The notes beneath the pieces were generated by a model, which ran no database searches, was not told where the DNA came from, and saw only the letters and a program-made list of their open reading frames with translations. Shown piece after piece: positions 1 through 9,499 of a DNA stretch of 64,000 nt. How positions within the stretch are numbered: position 1 is the stretch's first letter; the number at the start of each line of letters is the position of its first letter. Origin of the DNA: Adiantum capillus-veneris (Eukaryota > Streptophyta > Polypodiopsida > Polypodiales > Pteridaceae). The stretch lies in contig CM043965.1 in assembly GCA_014529385.2 (NCBI GenBank), positions 16,118,912 through 16,182,911 on the forward strand, in the 5' to 3' direction. The position numbers and the translations under genes are program-made.

Positions 1-92
1 TCTCTTTTGTCATTTGAATCTAAAATCCAAAATAAGCAAGACTATATTAATAATCACTCACACCAATGCCAAAAGAAAGCAATTTATTTGAT

Positions 93-1567
93 TCATACAT
101 CATAGACCAATCTGCCAAGGTAACGTTGAGTGAGCGGATACCAAGGCTCGGAACCTTTGGCATACTTTTTCCGTATGGCGGCAATAAGATTTTGATCCTT
201 TTCGGGTAAACCATTTAAGTACATCACATGATCCGCCGCACAAATGTGTGTGGTATTAACGATCTCATCACGAAGATGAGTGGCAACCAGAGCATGAGTA
301 TTCATGCTGCATTGACATATCATGTAAGCATTCAAATATACGATAACTTAAATACTAGCAAAGTTGAACAAGCAAAACACTTACAAGTTCATTCTTTGCA
401 AACTGCTTAGCAATGCAATCTCAGGCACTTTGCTAGGATCTATGATAGTGCACAAAACACGACAATGCTTCTCCTTAGAAGTAGAAAACCTTTCTTTAAT
501 TGCCTCTGTCCATGCCACAGTACGATGATTCCCTTCCCAAACATAGAACATGTGATTGACAAAATCTTGAAACTTTGGTTTCTTTTTCAATTCACATTTG
601 AATTCATCATTGATCTCATTCCATAGAGGTCCCCATGTTGCTTTGATCTCATCTTGAGTACACACAAAAGTTAAACTTTAAACAAAATCCAAAGAATGTG
701 AACAATGGCAAAAAGATAGAAAGTATTGACATAGCTGTCACAAGGCTCTCCTCTCTTTTGGATGTCAATAAAGAGACAATGAAAGCTCCTTTTTCTGGCA
801 TATAGCCTTCTTTTGCAAAGGCAGACTTCAACCCACTAAGATCGTCTCTCAACCCTCTCACCCTTGCATATGGAATCAATCTGCACAAGGGAATAGAGGG
901 ACAATCAAAGCAGCTAAATACACGTGTGCTCTCAAGCATATCTGCTGCCCTATGCATGAAGATTTTTTGTTCATCCTCCATTTTTGCGGCTGCACTAACC
1001 TCGTCCCTTATCTCCCATGGGACTATCTGCAACCCATTCTCCTCAGGGGCTAGTGTCTCATCTATCTCATGTAAAGATCCCTGCCCCATGTCCATAGATA
1101 GAATCTCCTCTTCTTGTGTTTCTAGCTCCTCTACCATTATAGTAGCTGAAACCAAAGAGACCTGGTCACTACTGTCCACATGACCATAAGAGATTTGGTC
1201 ACTACTCCTCCCTCTCCGGGCACGACCACGGGATCTAGGGCTGATCCAATGTAAATAAACAATTCAACATTTTTAGTAACCTTAAAAAAGAAATCAGTTG
1301 TTGACGGAAACACATAATGAAACATAAAGTATTTTTATGGAATAACAAAATGAAACAAAATTTAATTTAGAGCACTATTTCAAATACTATGCATAGCCCA
1401 TTAGATATATCTCCAACAGATTTTAGAAACCAAGGCTATTTATTTATTCCAACATCATTAAAAATGTAAAAAATTCATAAGAATATTTAATTGCAAATAT
1501 TTAAAAGTTTAAAACACCTGGCAGGAGGACGCCCTCTTCGATTAGATGTACCATTTTTGCCTGCCAT
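93..1567 (-). CDS. Four-exon AT-hook protein with ParB/sulfiredoxin-like GNHR motif
   Basis: Spliced gene on the minus strand, about 339 residues. Proposed exons are 1567-1518, 1234-742, 647-385 and 306-93. Junctions keep frame: exon 1 ends AG before gtgttt and joins A after ccctag (an Arg codon); exon 3 ends TT before gtaagt and joins C after aatgcag (a Phe codon). The exon 2/3 join (donor near 741, acceptor near 648) is less certain. The N-terminus reads RRGRPPARSRGRARRGR, with the RGRP core of an AT-hook, so DNA binding is likely. After an acidic stretch comes a region resembling ParB-N/sulfiredoxin-fold proteins: an L-x-L-K segment, then VWEGNHRTVAW where ParB-like proteins have D/E-G-N/E-H-R, and LSSLQRMN shortly after. 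An AATAAA lies at 88-83, just past the stop. The family assignment is inference from motif order; the gene structure is seen. It may be cargo of the neighbouring MULE or an unrelated host gene. Confidence 0.55.
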
Positions 1568-1899
1568 CGATTGCCCTTGTCGTGAATTGACCTACACAAG
1601 TCAAAGCTAAACTTAAATTTGCAGACATGGAATAAGTAGCTCTACATTTAAAATTAAGTTGTATTAACAAAAAAACAAACAAAATGCACAATCTCTAGTT
1701 GATTGGACATAATGATACATCATTCAACACCATTTGGTGGGAAACAATCGGCTAAGCAAGCCAACCACGGCAAAATTTCAAGCCTGTTGATAGGGCAGCA
1801 CGCCGGCGTTCGGTCATTGCGACAGTATTTTCCTCTATTTTAGTCTGCTTTTCCCCTTGCGCTCAGCATGAATTTTGAAAATTGAAAATGACAGAAAAT

Positions 1900-1934
1900 T
1901 AAGCTGACACACATTTTTTTCGAACACTTGAGGG

Positions 1935-2019
<85 letters not shown>

Positions 2020-2163
2020 GAGAAGCTTGAAATACTGTTAACTAGTGTTCGGAAAAATTCATTTTCACAATCATACAAAAATCCCTCCAAAACTAGGCAA
2101 TTTTACAATACTAGCCAAAAAAATTTCACAAGCTGACACACAGTTTTTTCGAATTGTTCAGGG

Positions 2164-2233
<70 letters not shown>

Positions 2234-2300
2234 AAAAGCTGGAAATATTGTTAACCAGTGTTTGGAAAAATTTGTTTTCACAAACATACACTATTTTACA
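1900..2300. repeat. Tandem duplication of a ~220-bp segment with CT tract
   Basis: Two diverged copies (about 1900-2100 and 2130-2300) share agctgacacac, a T-rich run, ttcgaa, gggtacc, a CT tract, then gaaatattgttaac-like sequence, a tgttcggaaaaatt-like block and ttttcacaa-catac. The duplication sits in the intergenic space between the divergent genes at 93-1567 and 3356-6559. Confidence 0.75.
1938..2014. repeat. (CT)n microsatellite in copy 1 of a duplicated segment
   Basis: About 77 bp of nearly pure CT. It is preceded by a cgaac-x-ttgagggtacc context and followed by attttgagaagcttgaaatactgttaac, both of which recur around the next CT tract at 2167. Confidence 0.9.
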
Positions 2301-2342
2301 TGTATTTAAGTATCTAAGTGTTAAAAAAAACATACCCACTCT

Positions 2343-2510
2343 GTGTTAGGCAGCGCAAGCAGACTCTCAGGTAGCTGTGTTAGGCAGCGAAGGCGCAAGC
2401 AGACTCTTTGGAAGAGGACACCAGGGCTGGAAACTCAAAGCTCGACGACAGTAGGGCTGGAAACTCGGAGCTCGACAACAGCAGGGCTGGAAACTGCAAG
2501 CTACCGCAAC
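2343..2510 (+). repeat. Minisatellite: 34-bp x2 followed by 30-bp x3
   Basis: Two copies of a ctgtgttaggcagcg...cgcaagcagactct unit are followed by three copies of a 30-bp unit beginning gggctggaaact and containing agctcgac. Short open frames here are repeat artefacts. Just downstream (2690-2790) a ggtctcaagtttt/ttacacgaaa-taccatcgagagaat block is also duplicated. Confidence 0.7.
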
Positions 2511-3355
2511 GAGCGCGCGCCGGTGCGCACTACTTGCAGCAGAGAAGAGACAAGGCCTGTGTCCTGCGCGTCCCCATCAATGGCTCTCTGTGTCGTGCGC
2601 CTCTGTCTCGACAAAAACGTTTTTGTTTAAAAACTTGCCAAACCTACAGATGATAACACTTCAGTTAAATGGTCCATGGAGTTAAATGGTCTCAAGTTTC
2701 ACACGATAAGTGTCTCAAGTTTTACACGAAACTACCATCGAGAGAATGGTCTCAAGTTTTGGGTTTTACACGAAATTACCATCGAGAGAATTGGCTTTAT
2801 GAGCTTGTGGGAGTTGGTTCGATAAGGGCTACTTGCTATTTGTACTAAGGAGGTCTCGAAGGTGGGATTACACTAAACATAAATTTTTTTCGAGCTCTAC
2901 GAGTCGCTCATAACTATTTTCTGCTTCAATTCTGATTTATATAAATTTTTTTTAAAAAAAACTCTCAAATATTTAAAGTTCTTTAAAGATCTCCAATATT
3001 TTTTTCGTAAATGTCGTAAATGTTGTTCGGATTTTCAAAAAATTCCCAGACATCATGGTGATTTTCTATCATGATTCATAAGAAGAGTCTTGAGTTAATT
3101 TGAAGTAAAAAACGCCCAACTCGAACGTGACGTGAAAAAATGGAATTTTACATGATTGATAGGAGACGTTCTTGAATGCTCGACGGTTGCGAAGTCTCCA
3201 CCATCACACATTGCAGTTAAATCAATTAACTTTGCTCTTTTTCAATTTTCCCACTTTGGTTAATGTTTGTACTACCCAGCATCGTAACTCAATTAGCCCA
3301 CAGTTCTTGAGCAGTAATCCTATTGCTCCAGCTTTCATTAAAATATTTTTATGTA

Positions 3356-4585
3356 ATGGCTAGGCATATCACTATCTATGGACCGCAAGGAGGCCAAAAT
3401 CTTGTTCTTATGTTTGAAGGTAGCACATATGCCCTGCTGGTAGCCTCTGTGAGACAACATTTTGAATTAACTACTGCCTTTAATTTGCATCCCTTAACTT
3501 TAAGTGGCGACCAGGTAAAGATGGAAGTAATTGAAACTTCTAATGGTGATGAGGTTTTCCTTCTAAATCACGACCAATGTCAGTTTTTCAAGGTTCGCAT
3601 TGCTTCAAATCAGACAACTGCACATGGCAGTAGAATCAAGTCTGCACCAGCAATAGTCGATTTGGAATCTGATGAGTTTGAGAATCTTGGTTCTTTTAGC
3701 GTGCTTGAAATCATACGTTCAATGCCTTTGCAGAGCAATCTTTATCTGGCACTAAAACAAGCAAAGAATATCGTTCAAGTTCAAGAGTTGCCTGTGCATT
3801 ACGATGGCTATGTTGCATTTGAGTTGCCACCTTCTGGTGCAGCCAGTGGAATGACAAGGATGGAGCAAAGAAATGATACTCACATGTGGACAGAATATGT
3901 CACATGTAGTAGTGACACTTTTCCAGGCATTGTTCGGTTCAGTCGATGCTCAGGTCACTTGTGTTGTCATAACATTGACTGTCCATATTATCTAAGGACT
4001 AGATTATATAATGAGGTTCATTGGCCTTGTCGCCTTTCAAAGTCTTCCCCACAAGGCATGCTTACACCTGACTATGGCACCTTGATATGCAGTCATTGCT
4101 CTCAAATGCCTGAATGTGTGGCCACATGTCCTGCAGTTATTTATTATTGTATGCCAAGAGATAAGCAAAGATGGACCCGATGCGTGCTACATTTAGGTGA
4201 GCATCACCATCCATGTGGAGCAGGAAGGTCCAGATCAAATGAGGAAAAAGTTGCATCGGTGCTACAAACTCGTGCTTTTGCAGATCCATTTACCACTGCA
4301 AAGAAGTTAAAGCGTACAATTGCTGAAGATTTTATAATGGAAAAGCTTGTCATGGAGAATGCTGAGAACACCAAATGTATTGAAGACGGTGAGTTTGCTG
4401 AATTTCTTGACACAATCACACCTTTGTCAAACAAGCGAATGATTGAGAGAAGCTTGGAATGTGCCAAACGATCAAAAAACATAAGTGCAAAAGGTTTGGA
4501 AGCTGTGCTTGATCTAAAGAGCAAGAGTAGGTATCCATACATTCACGATGTTCTTTTTCCTGGCCAACTTGGAGATGGACAATAG
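3356..4585 (+). CDS. MULE transposase, N-terminal part (ends at in-frame TAG)
   Basis: Start chosen at the ATG at 3356 (MARHITIYGPQGG). The first part resembles the PB1-like N-terminus seen in plant MULE proteins. A Cys/His-rich segment follows (CSGHLCCHNIDCPYY, then CSHCSQMPECVATC) and ends HLGEHHHPCG, like the WRKY-GCM1/FLYWCH zinc modules that precede MULE transposase cores. The frame ends at TAG 4583-4585. The following ORF, starting at 4601, is in exactly the same frame with no other stop between, so this is the front half of one protein of about 1,070 residues. Mutator-type transposases bind terminal repeats and cut and paste DNA in the nucleus. Confidence 0.75.
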   Translation: MARHITIYGPQGGQNLVLMFEGSTYALLVASVRQHFELTTAFNLHPLTLSGDQVKMEVIETSNGDEVFLLNHDQCQFFKVRIASNQTTAHGSRIKSAPAIVDLESDEFENLGSFSVLEIIRSMPLQSNLYLALKQAKNIVQVQELPVHYDGYVAFELPPSGAASGMTRMEQRNDTHMWTEYVTCSSDTFPGIVRFSRCSGHLCCHNIDCPYYLRTRLYNEVHWPCRLSKSSPQGMLTPDYGTLICSHCSQMPECVATCPAVIYYCMPRDKQRWTRCVLHLGEHHHPCGAGRSRSNEEKVASVLQTRAFADPFTTAKKLKRTIAEDFIMEKLVMENAENTKCIEDGEFAEFLDTITPLSNKRMIERSLECAKRSKNISAKGLEAVLDLKSKSRYPYIHDVLFPGQLGDGQ

Positions 4586-4600
4586 CCACATGTATTTAAG

Positions 4601-6559
4601 ATGTCAACCATTGGCTCGGGAAGTGGGGTTGATCTAGTTAATCGAATGCGCCCGGGTGGAAACTTGGAACACATGTGGGTGCACTTTGATCATGTGCATC
4701 GTGTGCATGGATGGCCAACAATGTTTGCACATGTTTATGATCCGTTTGTTCGTGAACTTCTGACAATTGCAACATGTGAATTTACTGTGGAGAATAAGTT
4801 TGCACAAATAGAGTTTTGGAGGATGCTCAATAAGGTGGTTGAAGTCCAAGGGTATGATAAGCCCGAGTTTAGAGGTTTCATGGCTGATGAAGCAAGTGCA
4901 AATTGGATAGCAGTCAAAACCGTTTATTTTGGAGGTCCCAATATGGCTATGCCTACTAAGGAACGATCATGTGTGTTCCATTGGGAGCAATCCATGATCC
5001 GTCATGCTGTGAAATGCATTAAGCCTTCCTCCGAAGAAGAACACAAGATTAAATGCTGCAATTGGCGAATCGCATCGTCAGAGAATCAAGCTGAAATCTG
5101 CAAGGGAGAACTTCGTCGCTATTGGAGAGCTGGGCATGCTATTGATGGAGAGGTTTCATGTCTAGAGACTTGGTTGGCTTGGTGGGATGTCAGAGTTTCA
5201 CATTGGGGAGGACGCTTTGTTATGCAAGATGAGTCTGGCATTTTTATCCCTAACACTAACTTGTCTGAGAGTAAACATGCTAGCATGCGGGCATGCTTTG
5301 GTTTCAAAGAAAAAATTAGTTTGTATGAAGCTGCAGGGGCAGACATGGCAATGACAGTGCTACAAAGTGTAAAGTATAATGCTTACCTTAAAGGTGCAAA
5401 GACATGTAGTGGTCCGGGTATACAAGATCTTGCCCAGAGATTCTTTAATCGATCGTCCACAGCTTCGGGTGCTACAAAATTGGTCAATCTTGCTCACTCT
5501 TCGATGAAAGAAATGGGTTTGCAAAGTCCAGAGATGAATAGGTCATATGGCAGGGAGAAGAGTGTGAAGAAAAAGAGGTCAATCTTTGTGGATGGTGGTG
5601 TTATGCTAGAGGAGGATAGCCACAGACCTGATTTTGTTACAGTTACTGAACAAATTAGTGGAAAAAGACATGCAAATGTACAAGGGGATACAAAATATTG
5701 GCCAGAGGTGACAGTTGCAAAGACGGTATGGGCGATTAGGAGAACTAAACCCGGATGTAAGATGACATGTTTTGGGATTTTGCAGGATCAAACAGAGAGA
5801 TGTGGAAGATTCATTAATGAAGGCTCTAATGACATTAAGAGAGGGGTTGCAGCACCTTGTTTTTGGGGTCGGAGAAAATATCCCTCATCTGGGTCAAATC
5901 CTGGGGGGATAGTAGAGGGTTATATTTGGTTTTGCAATGCTAGTAATTTGCACACATGGAAAATTCATGACATGGTGGTGGGACCACCCGGACCTGCACC
6001 AGGATTTTGGAGTGTCGTTGAGGGCACTAATCTTGTGCCATATGAGGCAGAACAACTACAAGCTAATGGATTTGTGCTTCATCAGCAACGTGGAGCAAGA
6101 GGTGTAGTTCTTAATGGGGGGATTCGAGATACAAATAGAGTTCCGAGTGCCTTTCGACCAAGATATAGGGATGGCAAGGTTGTCAAGTGGCGATCCAAAT
6201 TAACAAAGGAATTTCATACGAGAATTGATTTGGGGACATGCTTGGTGGTAGAATTGATTAAAGAAGTTATTATTGTGTGCAATGAAACACATGTTTTCTA
6301 TGTTGGCACAGAGGGCTCAAGGATAAAGGGATTTTCATACTCTGTGACATTATCAGATTTTCCAAGGTGCACTTGTGAAGATTTTCAGAAGAGAGAGTCC
6401 AAGAGGCTAACATATGTGCCATGCAAGCATATATACTATGTGTTTCTTCATGTTCTGGGTTTGGACTCTCATGCCCATGAGTTCATGCACCAAGCGGCTT
6501 TGACAAAGGTAGAGCTCTTTCAAGCTCTCAGTGGAGTACGACCGAACACGCAACAGTAG
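4601..6559 (+). CDS. MULE transposase, catalytic and SWIM zinc-finger part
   Basis: 652 residues in frame with the preceding ORF. The candidate RNase H-like DDE residues are D30 (VHFDHVHR), D96 (GFMADEASANW) and E223 (NLSESKHASM), with the conserved C-x2-H of CVFHWEQSM between D96 and E223. Near the C-terminus FPRCTCEDF and VPCKHIYYVF form the CxC...CxH pattern of a SWIM zinc finger, typical of plant MULE transposases. The reading frame is open and looks under little decay, unlike the retrotransposon remnants nearby. No terminal inverted repeat could be placed by eye. The only visible damage is the upstream TAG, so this half may or may not be translated (readthrough, internal ATG at 4601, or dead). 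Confidence 0.8.
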   Translation: MSTIGSGSGVDLVNRMRPGGNLEHMWVHFDHVHRVHGWPTMFAHVYDPFVRELLTIATCEFTVENKFAQIEFWRMLNKVVEVQGYDKPEFRGFMADEASANWIAVKTVYFGGPNMAMPTKERSCVFHWEQSMIRHAVKCIKPSSEEEHKIKCCNWRIASSENQAEICKGELRRYWRAGHAIDGEVSCLETWLAWWDVRVSHWGGRFVMQDESGIFIPNTNLSESKHASMRACFGFKEKISLYEAAGADMAMTVLQSVKYNAYLKGAKTCSGPGIQDLAQRFFNRSSTASGATKLVNLAHSSMKEMGLQSPEMNRSYGREKSVKKKRSIFVDGGVMLEEDSHRPDFVTVTEQISGKRHANVQGDTKYWPEVTVAKTVWAIRRTKPGCKMTCFGILQDQTERCGRFINEGSNDIKRGVAAPCFWGRRKYPSSGSNPGGIVEGYIWFCNASNLHTWKIHDMVVGPPGPAPGFWSVVEGTNLVPYEAEQLQANGFVLHQQRGARGVVLNGGIRDTNRVPSAFRPRYRDGKVVKWRSKLTKEFHTRIDLGTCLVVELIKEVIIVCNETHVFYVGTEGSRIKGFSYSVTLSDFPRCTCEDFQKRESKRLTYVPCKHIYYVFLHVLGLDSHAHEFMHQAALTKVELFQALSGVRPNTQQ

Positions 6560-6830
6560 ATCAAGTTTTGTGCTCTAAAGTTTTTGTATGTCATTGTGGG
6601 TTTTTTGTCAATCTATGATGGTCCCTATAGCCGTGCCTTTGGGTGTGAAGGATTTGCACTTTATGTGTTTTGTATTCCTATGATGAGCCTTGTTGTGCGA
6701 GAGAATATCTAAGGTTTTGAGCAAGTTTTTGAGTATGTACCAATGAATTAGATGTAGGTGTATGGTTCTTTTATTTGAAAAAAATTAAGATATGACTGGT
6801 TCATTTTACTACTCTATGTTCAACATCTGA
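6560..6830. other. 3' flank of MULE transposase
   Basis: AT-rich, non-coding. No clear terminal inverted repeat or other gene seen. Confidence 0.5.
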
Positions 6831-6831
6831 A

Positions 6832-8353
6832 CTATTGCAATATTGATATGCTCTTTTCTATTGTATATATTTTCTCGGTTTCCTGTTCACTCGAAAGTAT
6901 TTGCTCGGGTTTAGGGATCCCTCTGTTGACCTCCTTGCTAGACTTATTTTCTACCAATGCTAAGAATTTTTGAAAAAGTAGAGAAGACTTGATCCTTATG
7001 TCACAAAGGATAAACCCACACCTTTCTAGTGAAATCATCTATGAAAGTGACAAAATAGCTAGCCCTCCCTAGAGACTTAGTCGGCATAGGACCGCAAATG
7101 TCGCTATGAACAAGCTCTAGTGGCTGCAAATGCTTCTTGTGTAAGGGCGGTGAGGTGTACCTAGTTTCTTTACCATAGATGCAATGCTCAAAATCAGAAC
7201 CAAAATGTGCTAATGTTTTTATTCCCTTTTAGCTCATATGGCTTAGCCGACTATGCCACAACTCAGTAGATGACAGCTTGATTGTGGATATACAATCCTC
7301 TCTTACACACAAAATGAACATGGAATAAAGCATTCTATGCTTCTAACCTATGAGAATCACAAGATTTCCCTTCTTGATTGACCATGAGCTATTATCAAAG
7401 GTGGTTGTGTAACCCAAGTCGTCAAGCTGACTAGCAAATATCAGACTCTTTGATAACTTGGGAACATGCCTGACATTCTTGGCTGTGGACTTTGTGCCAT
7501 TATGCATGACTAGCTTGATGTCTCCAACACTATGTATCTCAAGCTCATAGGCATTACCGAGCTTCACTTTGCTATGAGTATGTGCATACATAGAGAACCA
7601 TTCTCTATGAGGTGTCACATGGAAACTTGCTCCAAAATATATGACCTAATTTGATCAAAGCTAGCATCTTGAGCAGTAAGAGCATTTAGACTTAGATCTA
7701 TTGTAGAGACTAGAACACTTGAGGAAGTTTAGACCTCAAGCACATCTACAATGTTAGGAGACTCTAGCACATTGAGTTCCTCAATCTTAGCTTTGCCCTT
7801 TTCATCATTGTCATATTTTTTCTTGTCTCTTTTCCATGTATAACACTCTTTCTTTAAACGGCCTTTCTTGTAGTAATGGTAGCACTCAACATTGCGAAAA
7901 GAATCTCTAGATTTTCTTTGATAATTCCCATGATCTTTACTTTTGGCATGGTTGTGAGTGCGACTTCTTTGACCTTTGCCAGTGGAAACATATGCATCAC
8001 CTTAAGTTTGTAGGCTCCATAGAATTCCTGTATATCTCTTCACCGAGTAGACTTGAAACTACAACATCATAGGCCAACTTGTCTTTAGGTGCAGAGTTAT
8101 TGATCGCTTTGCAAATTATGTCCCATGAAGAGGGTAAAGAGCACAATAAGAAGATGAATCGCACTTCATTGTCAAACTTCAGTCCGTGTGATGTCCAGTT
8201 CTTCTTTATCAAGAACACTTTGTTACTTGCGCTTTTTCTCTTATATTTATTGCAATATATGTCCCATAAGAAAAGCTTATTCATCAAGAACACTTTGTTA
8301 CTTGCTACTCTCATATGTATTGTGTCATAAAATCTAATATCTAACCAACCCAA
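6832..8353 (-). pseudogene. Truncated Ty1/copia gag-protease-integrase remnant
   Basis: Read on the minus strand in broken frames. A gag stretch at 8353-7997 ends with ...KDKLAYDVVVSSLLGEE. A CCHC knuckle near 7890-7850 is damaged: CYHYYKKGRLKKEC has lost its second Cys and its His. A protease/pre-integrase piece at 7618-7343 follows (TPHREWFSMY, VRHVPKLSKSLI). The integrase start at about 7200-7030 shows LELVHSDICGPMP and TFIDDFTRKVW. Frame then degrades and stops near 6832; no reverse transcriptase or RNase H follows. The gag part contains a short internal duplication with aagaacactttgttacttg twice (about 8213 and 8287). A dead fragment; flanking LTRs were not identified. Confidence 0.8.
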
Positions 8354-8604
8354 ATGATTTTATGGGAGAATAGACGGGAACAAGGGATAGAATATAGACA
8401 CGTGCTTACGGGTCTATCTCAACACAGGGCCAATGGTAAAGGGGTCCACATGAGAGATGGTCTGTCAAAGAGCAAGGCTAGCCAATGGAGCTTAAATACC
8501 TTAGGGTTAGCTTCATTAAAGACCTCCAAAGGTTAGTGTGAAAAGTCCTTTGACCTTAGGTAATCTAGGGCCGAGCTTGAGGTGGAAACCCTGCCCAAGC
8601 TTGA

Positions 8605-8795
8605 GGTGCTTGTCATGCTTGATGCCTAAGGTGCTTGTCGTGCTTGATGACTAAGGTGCTTGTCGTGCTTGATGACTAATGTGCTTGAGGTGCTTGTCGT
8701 GCTTGTGCCGACTAGGGAGCTTGAAGTGCTTGTGGGAACACTACCCAAGTTTGAGGTGCTTTGTCGTGCTTGATTGCTGACTATGGTGCTTGTGT
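8605..8795. repeat. 25-bp tandem repeat (ggtgcttgtcgtgcttgatg)
   Basis: About six imperfect units built on ggtgcttgtcgtgcttgatg plus actaa, becoming irregular towards 8795. No coding signal. Confidence 0.75.
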
Positions 8796-8857
8796 CTCAT
8801 AAGTCAAAAGCATCCCTACAAAAAGGGGGGGGTGAGCCCCAAAGCTAGGGGGATGAG

Positions 8858-8859
<2 letters not shown>

Positions 8860-8935
<76 letters not shown>
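8860..8935. repeat. (CA)n microsatellite
   Basis: About 76 bp of pure CA. The flanks are aagctaggggga on the left and aggtaagccaagcctcaag on the right. Confidence 0.95.
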
Positions 8936-8936
<1 letters not shown>

Positions 8937-9069
8937 GGTAAGCCAAGCCTCAAGAGGCAGCAAGGACATATGTCAAGCCCCTACCCATGTTACCCTTATG
9001 AAGTGCCTAAAGTCTATTGGTTGGCATCCCAAGGGGTCCAATGATAATTTAGTTGATTTAAGTAATTGT

Positions 9070-9250
9070 TTTCTCATTTATCAAGTCCTCTCTCTCAAAG
9101 GGGAAAGGGGGAAAGGGGAAAGGGGGACACTTGTCCCAAGACTACCATTGTTGTCCCAAGACTACCCTTGTTTTCTCATTTATCAAGTCCTCTCTCTTAA
9201 AGGGGAAAGGGGAAAGGGGGACACTTGTCCCAAGACTACCCTTGTTGCTT
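9070..9250. repeat. ~100-bp tandem duplication with aaagggg motifs
   Basis: The block tctcatttatcaagtcctct, then aaaggggaaagggg, then acacttgtcccaagactacc occurs twice (about 9072-9172 and 9175-9247). A 16-base G run follows at about 9318-9333. Confidence 0.75.
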
Positions 9251-9499
9251 GATATGCCTCTTGCATGTGATTGGCTAGGTCTGGAGGGGTCCAATGAGCT
9301 TCAAGCATGAGCTGCAAGGGGGGGGGGGGGGGGTCGACCAAAGCAAGAAGGGGGGTTGCTTGGGGGGTATACTCTCCCACACACACTCACACACACTCTC
9401 ATCAAAGTGCAAGAGCTCCGTTTCCTTCTCCAAGTTAGTAGCGAAGTTGAGAGCCTACACAAACACTCTTGGCTATACGACCATATGAAATGTGACAAT

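Noticed and set aside
93-665. Bacterial contamination suggested by ParB-like motif
   Set aside because: The gene has GT-AG introns with in-phase junctions and an AATAAA signal, and sits beside a plant-type MULE; it is nuclear.
8605-8795. CRISPR-like direct repeats
   Set aside because: Units are head to tail without unique spacers, in a eukaryotic context.
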